64,000 nucleotides of DNA, taken from positions 124,001 to 188,000 of the forward strand of contig NZ_MLFK01000013.1 of the NCBI RefSeq assembly GCF_001879205.1. The letters run 5' to 3'. The stretch comes from Flavobacterium johnsoniae. Its GTDB lineage: Bacteria; Bacteroidota; Bacteroidia; Flavobacteriales; Flavobacteriaceae. The position numbers were made by a program, and so were the translations under genes. The notes under the pieces are model-generated. The model worked only from the letters and a program-made list of their open reading frames with translations. It ran no database searches and was not told the DNA's origin. Positions 9,444-17,480 of this stretch are shown here, one piece after another (position 1 is the stretch's first letter; every line of letters starts with the position of its first letter).

Positions 9444-10160
9444 ATGAAAAACTTAAATTTCAAAAATAGCATCACGGCATTCCTACTGATTGCATCAGCC
9501 ATAGGATTTTCGCAAAATAAAAGTTCAAATACCGTTTCGCTGGATGTTTTTTACAGTAAAATTCAAGCTGAAAAAAAGCCGCAGATAATTGATGCCCGAG
9601 GTCCTGAAGAATTTGCCTTAAACCATATTAACGGAGCAGTTAATTTCAATTTGGAATCGAAAAACTATGCAGAACAAATTGCAAAATTAGACAAAACAAA
9701 ACCCGTATTTACTTACTCTATTGGAGCCGGAAGAAGCGTATGGTTAGCAGATGAGTTACTAAAAAATGGTTTTAAAGAAGCCTATAGTTTAGAAGGCGGC
9801 ATTGCTAATTGGATAGGAAGTGGAAAACCTTTTTATTCGAATTCGAAAAGTAAATTAACCCTTGCTGAATACAACAAAATTATCGCTGAAAACAAAGATA
9901 TTTTAGTCGATATTGGATCTGTTTATTGTGGCGCCTGCAAAAAAGTAAAACCGGTTTTAGAAACCATCAAAGCACAGTACGGCAATAATTTAAAAATCGT
10001 AGAAATTGATTTAGAAGACAATACACAAGTAATCGCTGATCTAAAAACAATCAAAGTTTTCCCAACTTTAATTTTATATCAAAACGGGAAAATAGTTTTC
10101 AAAAAAGAAGGTTTTGAAAATTTGAAAAAAGAGGTTGATGTGGCTTTGGCTGTTAGATAA
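9444..10160 (+). CDS. Exported rhodanese-thioredoxin fusion protein
   Basis: The 238-residue product has a signal peptide (cleaved near FSQ, residue 24), a rhodanese domain (about 30-130; IIDARGPEEF at 48-57, HINGAVNF at 61-68) and a thioredoxin domain (about 135-238) with the CxxC motif CGAC at 162-165. In active rhodaneses the catalytic loop begins with Cys; here the loop reads YSIGAGRS and Ser92 stands at that position, so persulfide chemistry by this domain is unlikely unless it uses another Cys. The thioredoxin motif looks intact. A periplasmic redox or sulfur-relay role is inferred from location among sulfatases. Confidence 0.85.
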   Translation: MKNLNFKNSITAFLLIASAIGFSQNKSSNTVSLDVFYSKIQAEKKPQIIDARGPEEFALNHINGAVNFNLESKNYAEQIAKLDKTKPVFTYSIGAGRSVWLADELLKNGFKEAYSLEGGIANWIGSGKPFYSNSKSKLTLAEYNKIIAENKDILVDIGSVYCGACKKVKPVLETIKAQYGNNLKIVEIDLEDNTQVIADLKTIKVFPTLILYQNGKIVFKKEGFENLKKEVDVALAVR

Positions 10161-10193
10161 CAAGCAATCTTCATCCAAAAAAATATACCTCAA

Positions 10194-10208
10194 AACTTTG
10201 TCAAAGTT
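10194..10208. repeat. Half copy of the AACTTTGTCAAAGTT repeat
   Basis: The 15-nt odd palindrome AACTTTGTCAAAGTT lies 25 nt before the second sulfatase gene. It matches one arm of the perfect inverted repeat at 16356-16388. Confidence 0.6.
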
Positions 10209-10232
10209 CTTTATTTAAAAAAAACTAACCCT

Positions 10233-11852
10233 ATGGCAGCCTATAAAAAAATAATCAAAATTGTAATATCAATTTTAATCGTGCTCCTTATTCTGGCAGC
10301 ATTTTTATTCTGGCCCATCAATACCGATGGAACATTAATTAAAGCAGATCAAAAATTAGCCGAAGGAAAAGCAGCATTTTTGTCTCAGAAAGATACTTCC
10401 AAACCTTCAGAAAAAAAGCCCAATATTATCATTCTTCTTGCTGATGATTTAGGCAAATATGATATTTCACTATACGGAGGAAAATCAACACCTACACCTC
10501 AAATCGATTCGCTAGCCGCATCGGGCGTTACTTTTACAGAAGGCTATGCATCGTCTTCTATTTGTTCCCCTTCCCGGGCCGGATTATTAACCGGACGCTA
10601 TCAGGAACGTTTTGGACATGAATATCAGCCGGGCGATCGATATCCAAAAAACAACTTAGAATATTATGCTTTTAAATATTTAATCAATACCAATAACTGG
10701 CGTTTAAATGACAAAATTGAATATCCAAATGAAGCTTCAATCGCTACGCAGGGTTTACCTCAGTCTGAAATAACTTTTGCTGATTTGGCTAAAAAGCAAG
10801 GTTACAGTACAGCCATTATAGGAAAATGGCATTTGGGTCATAACAAAGGATTTTTTCCTTTAGACCGAGGTTTTGATTATCATTACGGATTTTACCAGGC
10901 CTTTTCGCTTTATACACCCGAAGACGATAATCCGGATATCATCAATCATCATCATAAGGATTTTACCGATAAAACGATCTGGGGCAACGGCCGTGTAGGT
11001 ACTGGACAAATTCGTCGTGATACTACCATCATAAAAGATAAAAAATATCTAACTGAAACATTTGCCGATGAAGCTGAAGCTTTTATTGATAAAAATAAAA
11101 ACAAACCATTTTTACTTTATGTTCCGTTTAATGCACCTCATACGCCATTTCAGGTTCGTAAAAAATATTACGACCGTTTCCCAAATGTAAAAGACGAAAA
11201 CAAAAGAGTCTATTTTGCCATGATCAGCGCACTAGACGATGCTATTGGAAGAATCAGGACCAAAGTTAAAAAAGAAGGTCTGGAAGAAAACACCCTGATC
11301 TTTTTTGCCAGTGACAATGGTGGTGCCGATTATACTTTTGCTACCACAAATGCTCCTTTAAAAGGCGGAAAATTTTCTCATTTTGAAGGCGGTATCAATG
11401 TTCCGTTTGCACTTTCGTGGAAAGGAAAAATCAAACCGAATACTGTTTATAAAACCCCTGTAAGTTCCCTGGATATTTTCAGTACGATTGCAGCTGTAAC
11501 CCATTCCGGATTACCAAAAGACCGCGTTTATGACGGCGTTAATTTAATTGATGTTGTGAATAACAATAAACAAGCACATAAAGACTTGTTTTGGCGTTCC
11601 GGAGATGCAAAAGCAGTACGAAGCGGTGACTGGAAATTAATTATAAGTGGAAAAACACATCAGGAATGGCTTTACAATCTGGCAAAAGATAAAGCTGAAA
11701 CTATTGATCTGGCCTCAAAAAATCCTGAAAAAGTAAAAGAATTACATGCTCTTTTACAAAATTGGGAAAAGGGTCTCGTTAAACCTTTATGGCCTAATCT
11801 GACTTATTATGAGTTTGACTTTGGCAAACAAAAATACTTTGTCGATTTATAA
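10233..11852 (+). CDS. Membrane-anchored sulfatase
   Basis: This 539-residue sulfatase has an N-terminal membrane helix (about residues 7-27) that is not followed by an obvious cleavage site, so it is probably anchored and faces the periplasm. The metal-binding strand NIIILLADDLG is at 64-74. The formylglycine site is Cys111 in C-S-P-S-R-A-G-L-L-T-G-R; G-K-W-H-L-G-H and S-D-N-G-G are also present. The core is therefore complete. It follows the rhodanese-thioredoxin gene by 72 nt and precedes a YeiH-type transporter. It differs clearly in sequence from the other two sulfatases in the window, so the three probably cover different sulfate esters. Confidence 0.92.
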   Translation: MAAYKKIIKIVISILIVLLILAAFLFWPINTDGTLIKADQKLAEGKAAFLSQKDTSKPSEKKPNIIILLADDLGKYDISLYGGKSTPTPQIDSLAASGVTFTEGYASSSICSPSRAGLLTGRYQERFGHEYQPGDRYPKNNLEYYAFKYLINTNNWRLNDKIEYPNEASIATQGLPQSEITFADLAKKQGYSTAIIGKWHLGHNKGFFPLDRGFDYHYGFYQAFSLYTPEDDNPDIINHHHKDFTDKTIWGNGRVGTGQIRRDTTIIKDKKYLTETFADEAEAFIDKNKNKPFLLYVPFNAPHTPFQVRKKYYDRFPNVKDENKRVYFAMISALDDAIGRIRTKVKKEGLEENTLIFFASDNGGADYTFATTNAPLKGGKFSHFEGGINVPFALSWKGKIKPNTVYKTPVSSLDIFSTIAAVTHSGLPKDRVYDGVNLIDVVNNNKQAHKDLFWRSGDAKAVRSGDWKLIISGKTHQEWLYNLAKDKAETIDLASKNPEKVKELHALLQNWEKGLVKPLWPNLTYYEFDFGKQKYFVDL

Positions 11853-11876
11853 TTCTAACGACATACAAACTCATAT

Positions 11877-11959
11877 CCTGCAAGGTTTTCTAAACCTTGC
11901 AGGTAGTATCAACAAAACGATTAGATAATCAAACCTGCAAAGTTTAGAAAACCTGCAGG
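11877..11959. repeat. Two CCTGCAAGG-type hairpins in tandem
   Basis: CCTGCAAGGTTT (11877-11888) pairs perfectly with AAACCTTGCAGG (11892-11903). A second, imperfect hairpin with the same words follows at 11932-11959. They fill the gap between the sulfatase and the transporter and resemble the hairpin at 4880-4908. Confidence 0.65.
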
Positions 11960-11972
11960 AAATAAACATACA

Positions 11973-13232
11973 ATGTCAGCTACCTCAAAACAATTTACCA
12001 TTCACGAAGACTGGACTGTCGTAATTCTGGGCTTTATAATAATCGGAATTTCTCTTTTTGTTTTCCTTCCGGAAGTGCCTGTTTTCAGCTGGTCTAATAT
12101 TGGTGATTTAAAAACAAAAGTATTCGATTCTGCAAACCTCAAAACTATTTTCATTCAATTTATATATTTGATTTCCATTGGAACGCTTGGCGCCTTTTTA
12201 ATTGGAAAATCAGTAAAATATTTTCTGTTAACTTTCCCTATAGTGTATCTTTTCACTTTAACTGCACTTATTCTGGCAGGGAATTCGGCTGTAAAATCTA
12301 TCAATTTAGAAGCCGTTATTTTTAGTCTCATTATTGGTTTAGCAATTGGGAATTTCTTTAAACTTCCGGAATGGTTCCGTTCCGCACTTTCTACAGAAGT
12401 TTTTGTAAAAATCGGATTGGTTTTACTAGGAACCGGCGTTATTTTCTCTGATATTTTAAAAGCAGGTTCATTGGGATTAATTCAGGCTTTGGTTGTCGTT
12501 TTATCGGTTTGGTATTTTGCTTTTTGGCTCTGCCGAAAATTAAAAGTCGACGATGAACTAACCATGATGATTTCGAGTGCGGTTTCTATTTGTGGTGTTT
12601 CGGCTGCAATTGCTACTTCCGGCGCTATAAAAGGAGATTCGAAAAAGCTTTCTTATGTCATTTCGATTGTTTTGGTAACCGCAATCCCCATGATGATTTT
12701 CATGCCGATAATTGCAAAATATTTCAATTTCCCAGAAGAAGTAACCGGCGCCTGGCTCGGCGGCAGTATTGATACCTCTGGAGCCGTTGCAGCTTCAGGA
12801 ACTTTAGTGGGAGAAACCGCTTTAAAAATCAGCACTATTGTCAAATTCTCTCAAAATGTTTTACTAGGATTAGCCGCTTTTGCTATTTCGGTTTACTGGA
12901 CATATTCGCATAATACCTCATCAGAAATCGCAGCATCAAAACCAACTTTAAAAGTAATTTGGGAACGTTTTCCAAAATTTGTAATCGGATTTATTGCAGC
13001 CTCACTCCTATTCTCCTTTTTTATTACACCAGAAACCAGAGACGGTGTAAAAGACAGTTTAAAAAATCTGCAGGGAATTTGGTTTGCATTAGCATTTACA
13101 AGCATTGGTTTAGAAACCAATTTTAAGGATCTTCTCAGTAATAACAGTCGAAAACCATTATACGCTTTTTTGATTGCACAATTATTCAATGTGATTGTTA
13201 CGCTGCTTATTGCCTTTTTGCTTTTTGGTTAA
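11973..13232 (+). CDS. YeiH/UPF0324-family putative sulfate exporter
   Basis: The 419-residue polytopic membrane protein has about ten hydrophobic helices. The family-typical run L-V-L-L-G-T-G-V-I-F, the middle segment S-A-V-S-I-C-G-V-S-A-A-I-A and the C-terminal A-F-T-S-I-G-L-E-T-N-F are present. The family is labelled putative sulfate exporter in databases; the transported ion has little direct proof. Next to three sulfatases and an alkylsulfatase, removal of surplus sulfate or sulfite is reasonable, but the direction and ion are inference. The gene ends the left half of the island; the following 571 nt hold a new promoter. Confidence 0.85.
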   Translation: MSATSKQFTIHEDWTVVILGFIIIGISLFVFLPEVPVFSWSNIGDLKTKVFDSANLKTIFIQFIYLISIGTLGAFLIGKSVKYFLLTFPIVYLFTLTALILAGNSAVKSINLEAVIFSLIIGLAIGNFFKLPEWFRSALSTEVFVKIGLVLLGTGVIFSDILKAGSLGLIQALVVVLSVWYFAFWLCRKLKVDDELTMMISSAVSICGVSAAIATSGAIKGDSKKLSYVISIVLVTAIPMMIFMPIIAKYFNFPEEVTGAWLGGSIDTSGAVAASGTLVGETALKISTIVKFSQNVLLGLAAFAISVYWTYSHNTSSEIAASKPTLKVIWERFPKFVIGFIAASLLFSFFITPETRDGVKDSLKNLQGIWFALAFTSIGLETNFKDLLSNNSRKPLYAFLIAQLFNVIVTLLIAFLLFG

Positions 13233-13381
13233 TTTTTTTTTCACCGCGATTTTTACAACTTGGCATCAATTATATATGTTTTCACACAAAATCAAACTAT
13301 TTAAAATCAAATAGTTACAAATATAAACTTTATCTTTACCTACTTATATTCCATCTTTTTTTCAAAAAAACTAAAGATTAA

Positions 13382-13412
13382 TTTGGATATTACAATATTA
13401 AATATAACTTTG
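13382..13412 (+). promoter_or_regulatory. Bacteroidota-type promoter of the leader-sulfatase-encapsulin operon
   Basis: TTTG (13382-13385) and TAACTTTG (13405-13412) are separated by 19 nt and match the Bacteroidota consensus (TTTG, about 19 nt, TAnnTTTG) at every fixed position. Transcription would start near 13418, giving a leader of about 385 nt before the sulfatase start. An unmatched AT-rich stretch from 13233 to 13381 shows nothing else. Confidence 0.75.
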
Positions 13413-13454
13413 TCTATAGAATTAGTAGAGTTTAAATCATAAAGAGCTGCAATT

Positions 13455-13541
13455 TTGAAAACAACAGAGCACAACACGCATTACATTCTTCCTAAAAGAT
13501 ACACTTATAGCACCTTTTGTTATATGTGCAGCTGTTGTTAA
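13455..13541 (+). CDS. Cysteine-rich leader peptide, 28 codons
   Basis: A short ORF with TTG start at 13455 and TAA at 13539-13541 encodes 28 residues that end FCYMCSCC. Four of the last seven codons are Cys (TGT 13518, TGC 13527, TGT 13533, TGT 13536). AAAGAG at 13441-13446 is a possible ribosome binding site with suitable spacing, and the ORF starts about 37 nt after the predicted transcription start. It precedes a sulfatase, serine acetyltransferase, cysteine synthase, encapsulin and cysteine desulfurase. This is what a leader peptide sensing Cys-tRNA supply would look like, comparable in logic to amino-acid attenuators and to the cysteine-rich upstream ORFs known in mycobacteria. The start codon is not certain. 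Confidence 0.6.
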   Translation: MKTTEHNTHYILPKRYTYSTFCYMCSCC

Positions 13542-13565
13542 TTTCTGTTTACCTGTTCGTAATAA

Positions 13566-13602
13566 TTCGGTTTGTATCAAAAATCGAAAAATCTAAACCG
13601 AA
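13566..13602 (+). promoter_or_regulatory. Leader hairpin 1
   Basis: TTCGGTTT (13566-13573) pairs with AAACCGAA (13595-13602) over a 21-nt loop, 24 nt after the leader peptide stop. A second CCGAA at 13603-13607 offers an alternative partner for the same left arm. Confidence 0.45.
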
Positions 13603-13728
13603 CCGAAATAATTCCCAAATTTTACTGAAATATCAATTTGATGCTTCTGCTTCAGAAAGTATCATGCTATAAGAATAAATCAAAAATGAAATGGAGACGA
13701 CAAACTAACATTCTTTTTGATTACCAAA

Positions 13729-13756
13729 GGTCATTTCTGCGGCAACAGAAATGACC
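13729..13756 (+). promoter_or_regulatory. Leader hairpin 2, perfect 11-bp stem before the sulfatase gene
   Basis: GGTCATTTCTG (13729-13739) pairs perfectly with CAGAAATGACC (13746-13756) across the loop CGGCAA. The hairpin ends 47 nt before the sulfatase ATG. Only a weak U-rich tail follows, so it may be an attenuator, a processing site or a protein-binding palindrome. ATTTCTG at 13541-13547, right at the leader peptide stop, is identical to part of its left arm and could compete for the right arm. Confidence 0.55.
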
Positions 13757-13803
13757 TGATTTAAAGAACATTTATCATTTACAAAAACAAAAAACACATT
13801 ACA

Positions 13804-15459
13804 ATGAATACAAAAATTACACAAATTCTGTTTTCCATTCTCTTAACCGGGGCTTTCACTTCTCACGAGTCGAATGCTCAGGCACCATCAAAACCAAATA
13901 TTATTTTGATTTTGGTTGATGATATGGGTTATTCAGATTTAGGAAATTATGGATCGGAAATTAAAACACCCAACTTAGATAAACTAGCCTCAGAAGGTTT
14001 GCGTTTACGCGAATTCTATAATAACTCGATTTGTGCGCCAACACGAGCTTCACTCCTAACCGGTCAGTACCAGCACAAAGCAGGAGTTGGTTTCTTTGAC
14101 GTAAACTTGGGTTTACCTGCTTATCAGGGTTATTTAAATAAAGAATCCTTAACACTCGGAGAAGTTTTCCGCTCTGGGGGTTACAGCACACTATTATCCG
14201 GGAAATGGCATGTAGGTTCTGAAGATCAGGCACAATGGCCCAACCAAAGAGGTTTTGATAAATTTTACGGAATCTTAAAAGGAGCTTCCAATTATTTTGA
14301 CACCAAGCCGCTTCCTTTTGGGAAAACACCTTATCCGGTAAAACTAATTCGTAATAATGAAGAACTTCATCCTAAAGACGATTCGTATTACTTTACAGAT
14401 GAAATTGGAAACAATGCCGTGACTTTCTTAGACGAACAAAACAAAGAGAATAAACCTTTCTTTTTGTATCTGGCTTTTACAGCACCGCATTGGCCATTAC
14501 AGGCAAAACCTGTTGATATTGCCAAATATCGAGGAAAATTTGATGAAGGCTGGGATGTTTTAAGAGAAAAGAGAATCCAAAAATTAAAAGAAAACGGAAT
14601 TTTACCGGCCGACCAAACCATAGCCTCAAGAGATCCGGAAGTTCCCGAATGGAATAAACTGACTTATGACGAAAAACAATTTTGGAAAGCCAAAATGGAA
14701 GTTTACGCCGCTATGGTCGACAATATGGACCAGAATGTTGGAAAAGTTTTAGACAAACTAAAAGCTTTGAAAAAAGATAAAAATACGCTGATCATTTTCA
14801 TTTCAGATAATGGTGCTCAGGGCGGATTTAATACTTATAATCCCCTTGGAAGAGGCCTGGTAAGAAATGAAGGACCAGTTGGAACCTCGGGATCATTTGA
14901 TTATCAGGAACAAAACTGGGCTTATTTATCAAACACACCTTTACAGCAATATAAAAATAATATGCACGAAGGTGGTTTTAGTTCGCCTTTTATCGCTTGG
15001 TTTCCATCAAAAATTAAGGCTGGCCGAATTGATAAAGGAACCGGACATATTATTGACCTTGCTCCTACTTTTTATGAATTGGCAGGAATTGAATACCCAA
15101 AAGAATATAATGGTGTGACGACAAACGCTTTGGTTGGAAAAAGTTTGCTGCCTGTTTTATTTAATAATGTTTCACAGGTCGACAGAGGCGCACCATTATT
15201 TTGGGAAAGAGCAGGCAACAGAGCTGTTCGCGACGGAAAATGGAAATTGGTTTCTATTTATCCTTCTTACGAGTGGGAACTTTACAATCTTGAAACAGAT
15301 CGAGGTGAAACAACCAATGTGGCACAGCAAAATCCGGCTATCGTAAACAAACTTTCGGCTTCTTATTTTGAATGGGCTGACAAGACCGGAGTTGTAGAAT
15401 ACAGCAAATTCAAACTAAAACCAGAGACAATGCCAGGCGGAGCCGCGTTGAAAAAATAA
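13804..15459 (+). CDS. Secreted arylsulfatase at the head of the cysteine/encapsulin operon
   Basis: The 551-residue protein has a signal peptide (cleavage near SNAQA, residue 27) and a complete sulfatase core: NIILILVDDMG at 32-42, Cys77 in C-A-P-T-R-A-S-L-L-T-G-Q, G-K-W-H-V-G-S, T-A-P-H-W-P and S-D-N-G-A-Q-G. It is the first gene after the cysteine-rich leader and is followed within 30 nt by serine acetyltransferase, so release of sulfate and synthesis of cysteine are linked in one transcript. The substrate is unknown; the set H-E-G-G-F-S-S-P-F is typical for arylsulfatase-A-like enzymes. Its formylglycine-generating enzyme must be elsewhere in the genome. Confidence 0.93.
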   Translation: MNTKITQILFSILLTGAFTSHESNAQAPSKPNIILILVDDMGYSDLGNYGSEIKTPNLDKLASEGLRLREFYNNSICAPTRASLLTGQYQHKAGVGFFDVNLGLPAYQGYLNKESLTLGEVFRSGGYSTLLSGKWHVGSEDQAQWPNQRGFDKFYGILKGASNYFDTKPLPFGKTPYPVKLIRNNEELHPKDDSYYFTDEIGNNAVTFLDEQNKENKPFFLYLAFTAPHWPLQAKPVDIAKYRGKFDEGWDVLREKRIQKLKENGILPADQTIASRDPEVPEWNKLTYDEKQFWKAKMEVYAAMVDNMDQNVGKVLDKLKALKKDKNTLIIFISDNGAQGGFNTYNPLGRGLVRNEGPVGTSGSFDYQEQNWAYLSNTPLQQYKNNMHEGGFSSPFIAWFPSKIKAGRIDKGTGHIIDLAPTFYELAGIEYPKEYNGVTTNALVGKSLLPVLFNNVSQVDRGAPLFWERAGNRAVRDGKWKLVSIYPSYEWELYNLETDRGETTNVAQQNPAIVNKLSASYFEWADKTGVVEYSKFKLKPETMPGGAALKK

Positions 15460-15489
15460 AACTATTTTCTAACCAAAAGATCATCAATT

Positions 15490-16314
15490 ATGAATTCATT
15501 TTATCAGGAAATTGCAAAGCAGCATCAGGAATTATTGATACTTCCTGAGAAAAAACTAATTCATCAGTTTATAGATGATCTCTTCATCATTTTATTTTCA
15601 AACACATCAAAATCATACGAATCAGAAGCTACCATAAAATACAAATTCAATCAGTTGAAAAAACAGTTTGAGGAATTGGTTTTGGATTTTTCATCAAAAA
15701 AAGACCAAAACCAGGATCAAACCGCAATCTTTTTCGACTCTATTCCGGGTTTGCATAAAGAGGCGCTCAACGATTCTTTAACCATATTGACAAAAGATCC
15801 TGCAGCCAAATCCTTAGAAGAGGTATTATACTCGTATCCAGGTTTTTTCGCTATTGCCGTTTATCGATTTTCTCATCAGCTTTGGAAGCAGGATTTAAAA
15901 TTATTAGCCCGAACAATTTCAGAATATGCGCATATTAAAACCAGCATAGAAATTCATCCGGGTGCCAGAATTGGGAGCGATTTTGCCATAGATCACGGCA
16001 CCGGAATTGTTATTGGCGAAACAGCTGTTATTGGCAATAATGTTCAAATATACCAAGGTGTTACGCTGGGTGCTTTAAGTGTAAAAAAAGAGGAAGCCTT
16101 TATAAAAAGACATCCCACAATTGAAGACAATGTTATTATTTACGCCAACAGCACTATTCTAGGGGGCCAAACAACGATAGGCAGGGATTCTATTATTGGA
16201 GGAAATGTATGGCTGACGTATTCTGTGCCGTCCAATTCAGTTGTTTACCACAAAAATGAGATGAAGATTAAGGATAATAATCCTTTTCCTGAACCCATTT
16301 TATATTCTATTTAA
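15490..16314 (+). CDS. epsC: Serine O-acetyltransferase (EpsC/CysE type)
   Basis: This 274-residue enzyme would make O-acetylserine from serine and acetyl-CoA in the cytoplasm, the carbon skeleton for cysteine. The N-terminal half is helical; the C-terminal half (about residues 155-260) is a left-handed beta-helix of hexapeptide repeats with H-P-G-A-R-I-G, D-H-G-T-G-I-V-I-G-E-T-A-V-I-G and G-V-T-L-G-A-L. The conserved His and Asp of the active site are seen in D-H-G-T-G. It precedes cysteine synthase. Serine acetyltransferase is a usual companion of family 2A encapsulin and cysteine desulfurase genes, which follow here. Confidence 0.93.
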   Translation: MNSFYQEIAKQHQELLILPEKKLIHQFIDDLFIILFSNTSKSYESEATIKYKFNQLKKQFEELVLDFSSKKDQNQDQTAIFFDSIPGLHKEALNDSLTILTKDPAAKSLEEVLYSYPGFFAIAVYRFSHQLWKQDLKLLARTISEYAHIKTSIEIHPGARIGSDFAIDHGTGIVIGETAVIGNNVQIYQGVTLGALSVKKEEAFIKRHPTIEDNVIIYANSTILGGQTTIGRDSIIGGNVWLTYSVPSNSVVYHKNEMKIKDNNPFPEPILYSI

Positions 16315-16355
16315 AAAATTGAGTTTAAATTTTTAACACCTAATACCGTCTTTTA

Positions 16356-16388
16356 AACTTTGTCAAAGTTTGAAACTTTGACAAAGTT
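16356..16388. repeat. Perfect 16-bp inverted repeat of the AACTTTGTCAAAGTT family
   Basis: AACTTTGTCAAAGTTT (16356-16371) and AAACTTTGACAAAGTT (16373-16388) are exact reverse complements around one base. It lies in the 143-nt gap between serine acetyltransferase and cysteine synthase. It could fold in RNA as a long hairpin or bind a dimeric regulator. A degenerate copy is at 5498-5530 and a half copy at 10194. Confidence 0.8.
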
Positions 16389-16457
16389 CTGGAAACAACT
16401 AAAAAGTATGTGTTAAAAATTATTCTCAATAAATTGAAGTTTAAAAATATCAAAAAC

Positions 16458-17378
16458 ATGAAATATCAGAACATTTTAGAAACAATTGGGAATACGCCCC
16501 ATATTAGGCTGAACAAGCTTTTTACCACACACGAGGTATGGATTAAATTAGAAAAATCGAATCCGGGATCGAGTATCAAAGACCGAATTGCATTGGCCAT
16601 GATTGAAGATGCCGAGAAAAAAGGACTTCTAAATCCAGATTCAATTATCATTGAACCCACATCCGGAAATACCGGAATTGGACTTTCGTTGGTTGCAGCT
16701 GTAAAAGGTTACAAGGTAATTATTGTAATGCCGGAATCGATGAGCGTAGAACGCCGAAAAATCATAGAAGCCTATGGTGCTGAATATGTTCTTACACCGC
16801 GAGAAAAAGGAACTTCGGGAGCGGTTGAAAAAGCCAAAGAACTGGCATCGACAATTAAAAATGCTTTCCTGCCTTCTCAATTTACAAATCCGGCCAATGT
16901 CGAAGTTCACGAAAGAACAACAGCACAGGAAATCCTGGCCGATTTCCCAAACGGAATTGATTACTTAATTACAGGCGTTGGAACAGGCGGACATATTACC
17001 GGAGTTTCCAAAGTTTTAAAACAGCATTTTCCAAATCTAAAAACTATTGCAGTTGAGCCTGCACTTTCGCCTGTTTTAAGTGGCGGCGTTCCTGCTCCTC
17101 ACCCATTGCAGGGAATTGGTGCGGGGTTTATTCCGGAAGTTTTTAATCGGGATTATATAGATGAAATTATAACCATCGAAAAAAATGATGCTTTTAATTT
17201 TGCCAAAAAACTAACAAAAGAAGAAGGCATTTTTGGAGGTGTTTCGACCGGAGCGGCACTGGCAGCGGTTTCAAAAAAAATAAAAAATATACCCGAAGAT
17301 GCCGTAATACTAACTTTTAATTATGATACAGGAGAGCGTTATCTTTCGGTAGAAGAACTATTCGGATTTTTTTCTTAA
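16458..17378 (+). CDS. cysM: Cysteine synthase (O-acetylserine sulfhydrylase)
   Basis: The enzyme makes cysteine from O-acetylserine and sulfide with PLP. From the ATG at 16458 it is 306 residues and begins MKYQNILETIGNTPHIRL, the normal start for the family; a GTG at 16410 would add 16 residues with no family match. Lys41 in S-S-I-K-D-R is the PLP lysine. T-S-G-N-T-G-I-G, the substrate loop, and G-V-G-T-G-G-H-I-T-G, the phosphate-binding loop, are both intact. The cysK and cysM forms cannot be separated safely by eye. It lies between serine acetyltransferase and the encapsulin genes. Confidence 0.93.
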   Translation: MKYQNILETIGNTPHIRLNKLFTTHEVWIKLEKSNPGSSIKDRIALAMIEDAEKKGLLNPDSIIIEPTSGNTGIGLSLVAAVKGYKVIIVMPESMSVERRKIIEAYGAEYVLTPREKGTSGAVEKAKELASTIKNAFLPSQFTNPANVEVHERTTAQEILADFPNGIDYLITGVGTGGHITGVSKVLKQHFPNLKTIAVEPALSPVLSGGVPAPHPLQGIGAGFIPEVFNRDYIDEIITIEKNDAFNFAKKLTKEEGIFGGVSTGAALAAVSKKIKNIPEDAVILTFNYDTGERYLSVEELFGFFS

Positions 17379-17480
17379 CAAATTATAAATCAAATGTTTA
17401 TAATTAAATAAAAACATATAATTTTAATACATAAATCTATTAATTTTTTAATCAAAAAATTAACCAAAAACTATAAAACT

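Noticed and set aside
13618..13756. Second short ORF in the sulfatase leader (ending at the hairpin)
   Set aside because: Its composition is unremarkable and it runs through hairpin 2; no sign of translation signals was seen.
13233..13803. SAM or other known riboswitch before the sulfur operon
   Set aside because: I found no recognisable riboswitch core in the leader; the Cys-ending short ORF fits better.
16410..16457. GTG start that would lengthen cysteine synthase by 16 residues
   Set aside because: The extension has no family match; the ATG at 16458 gives the standard N-terminus.
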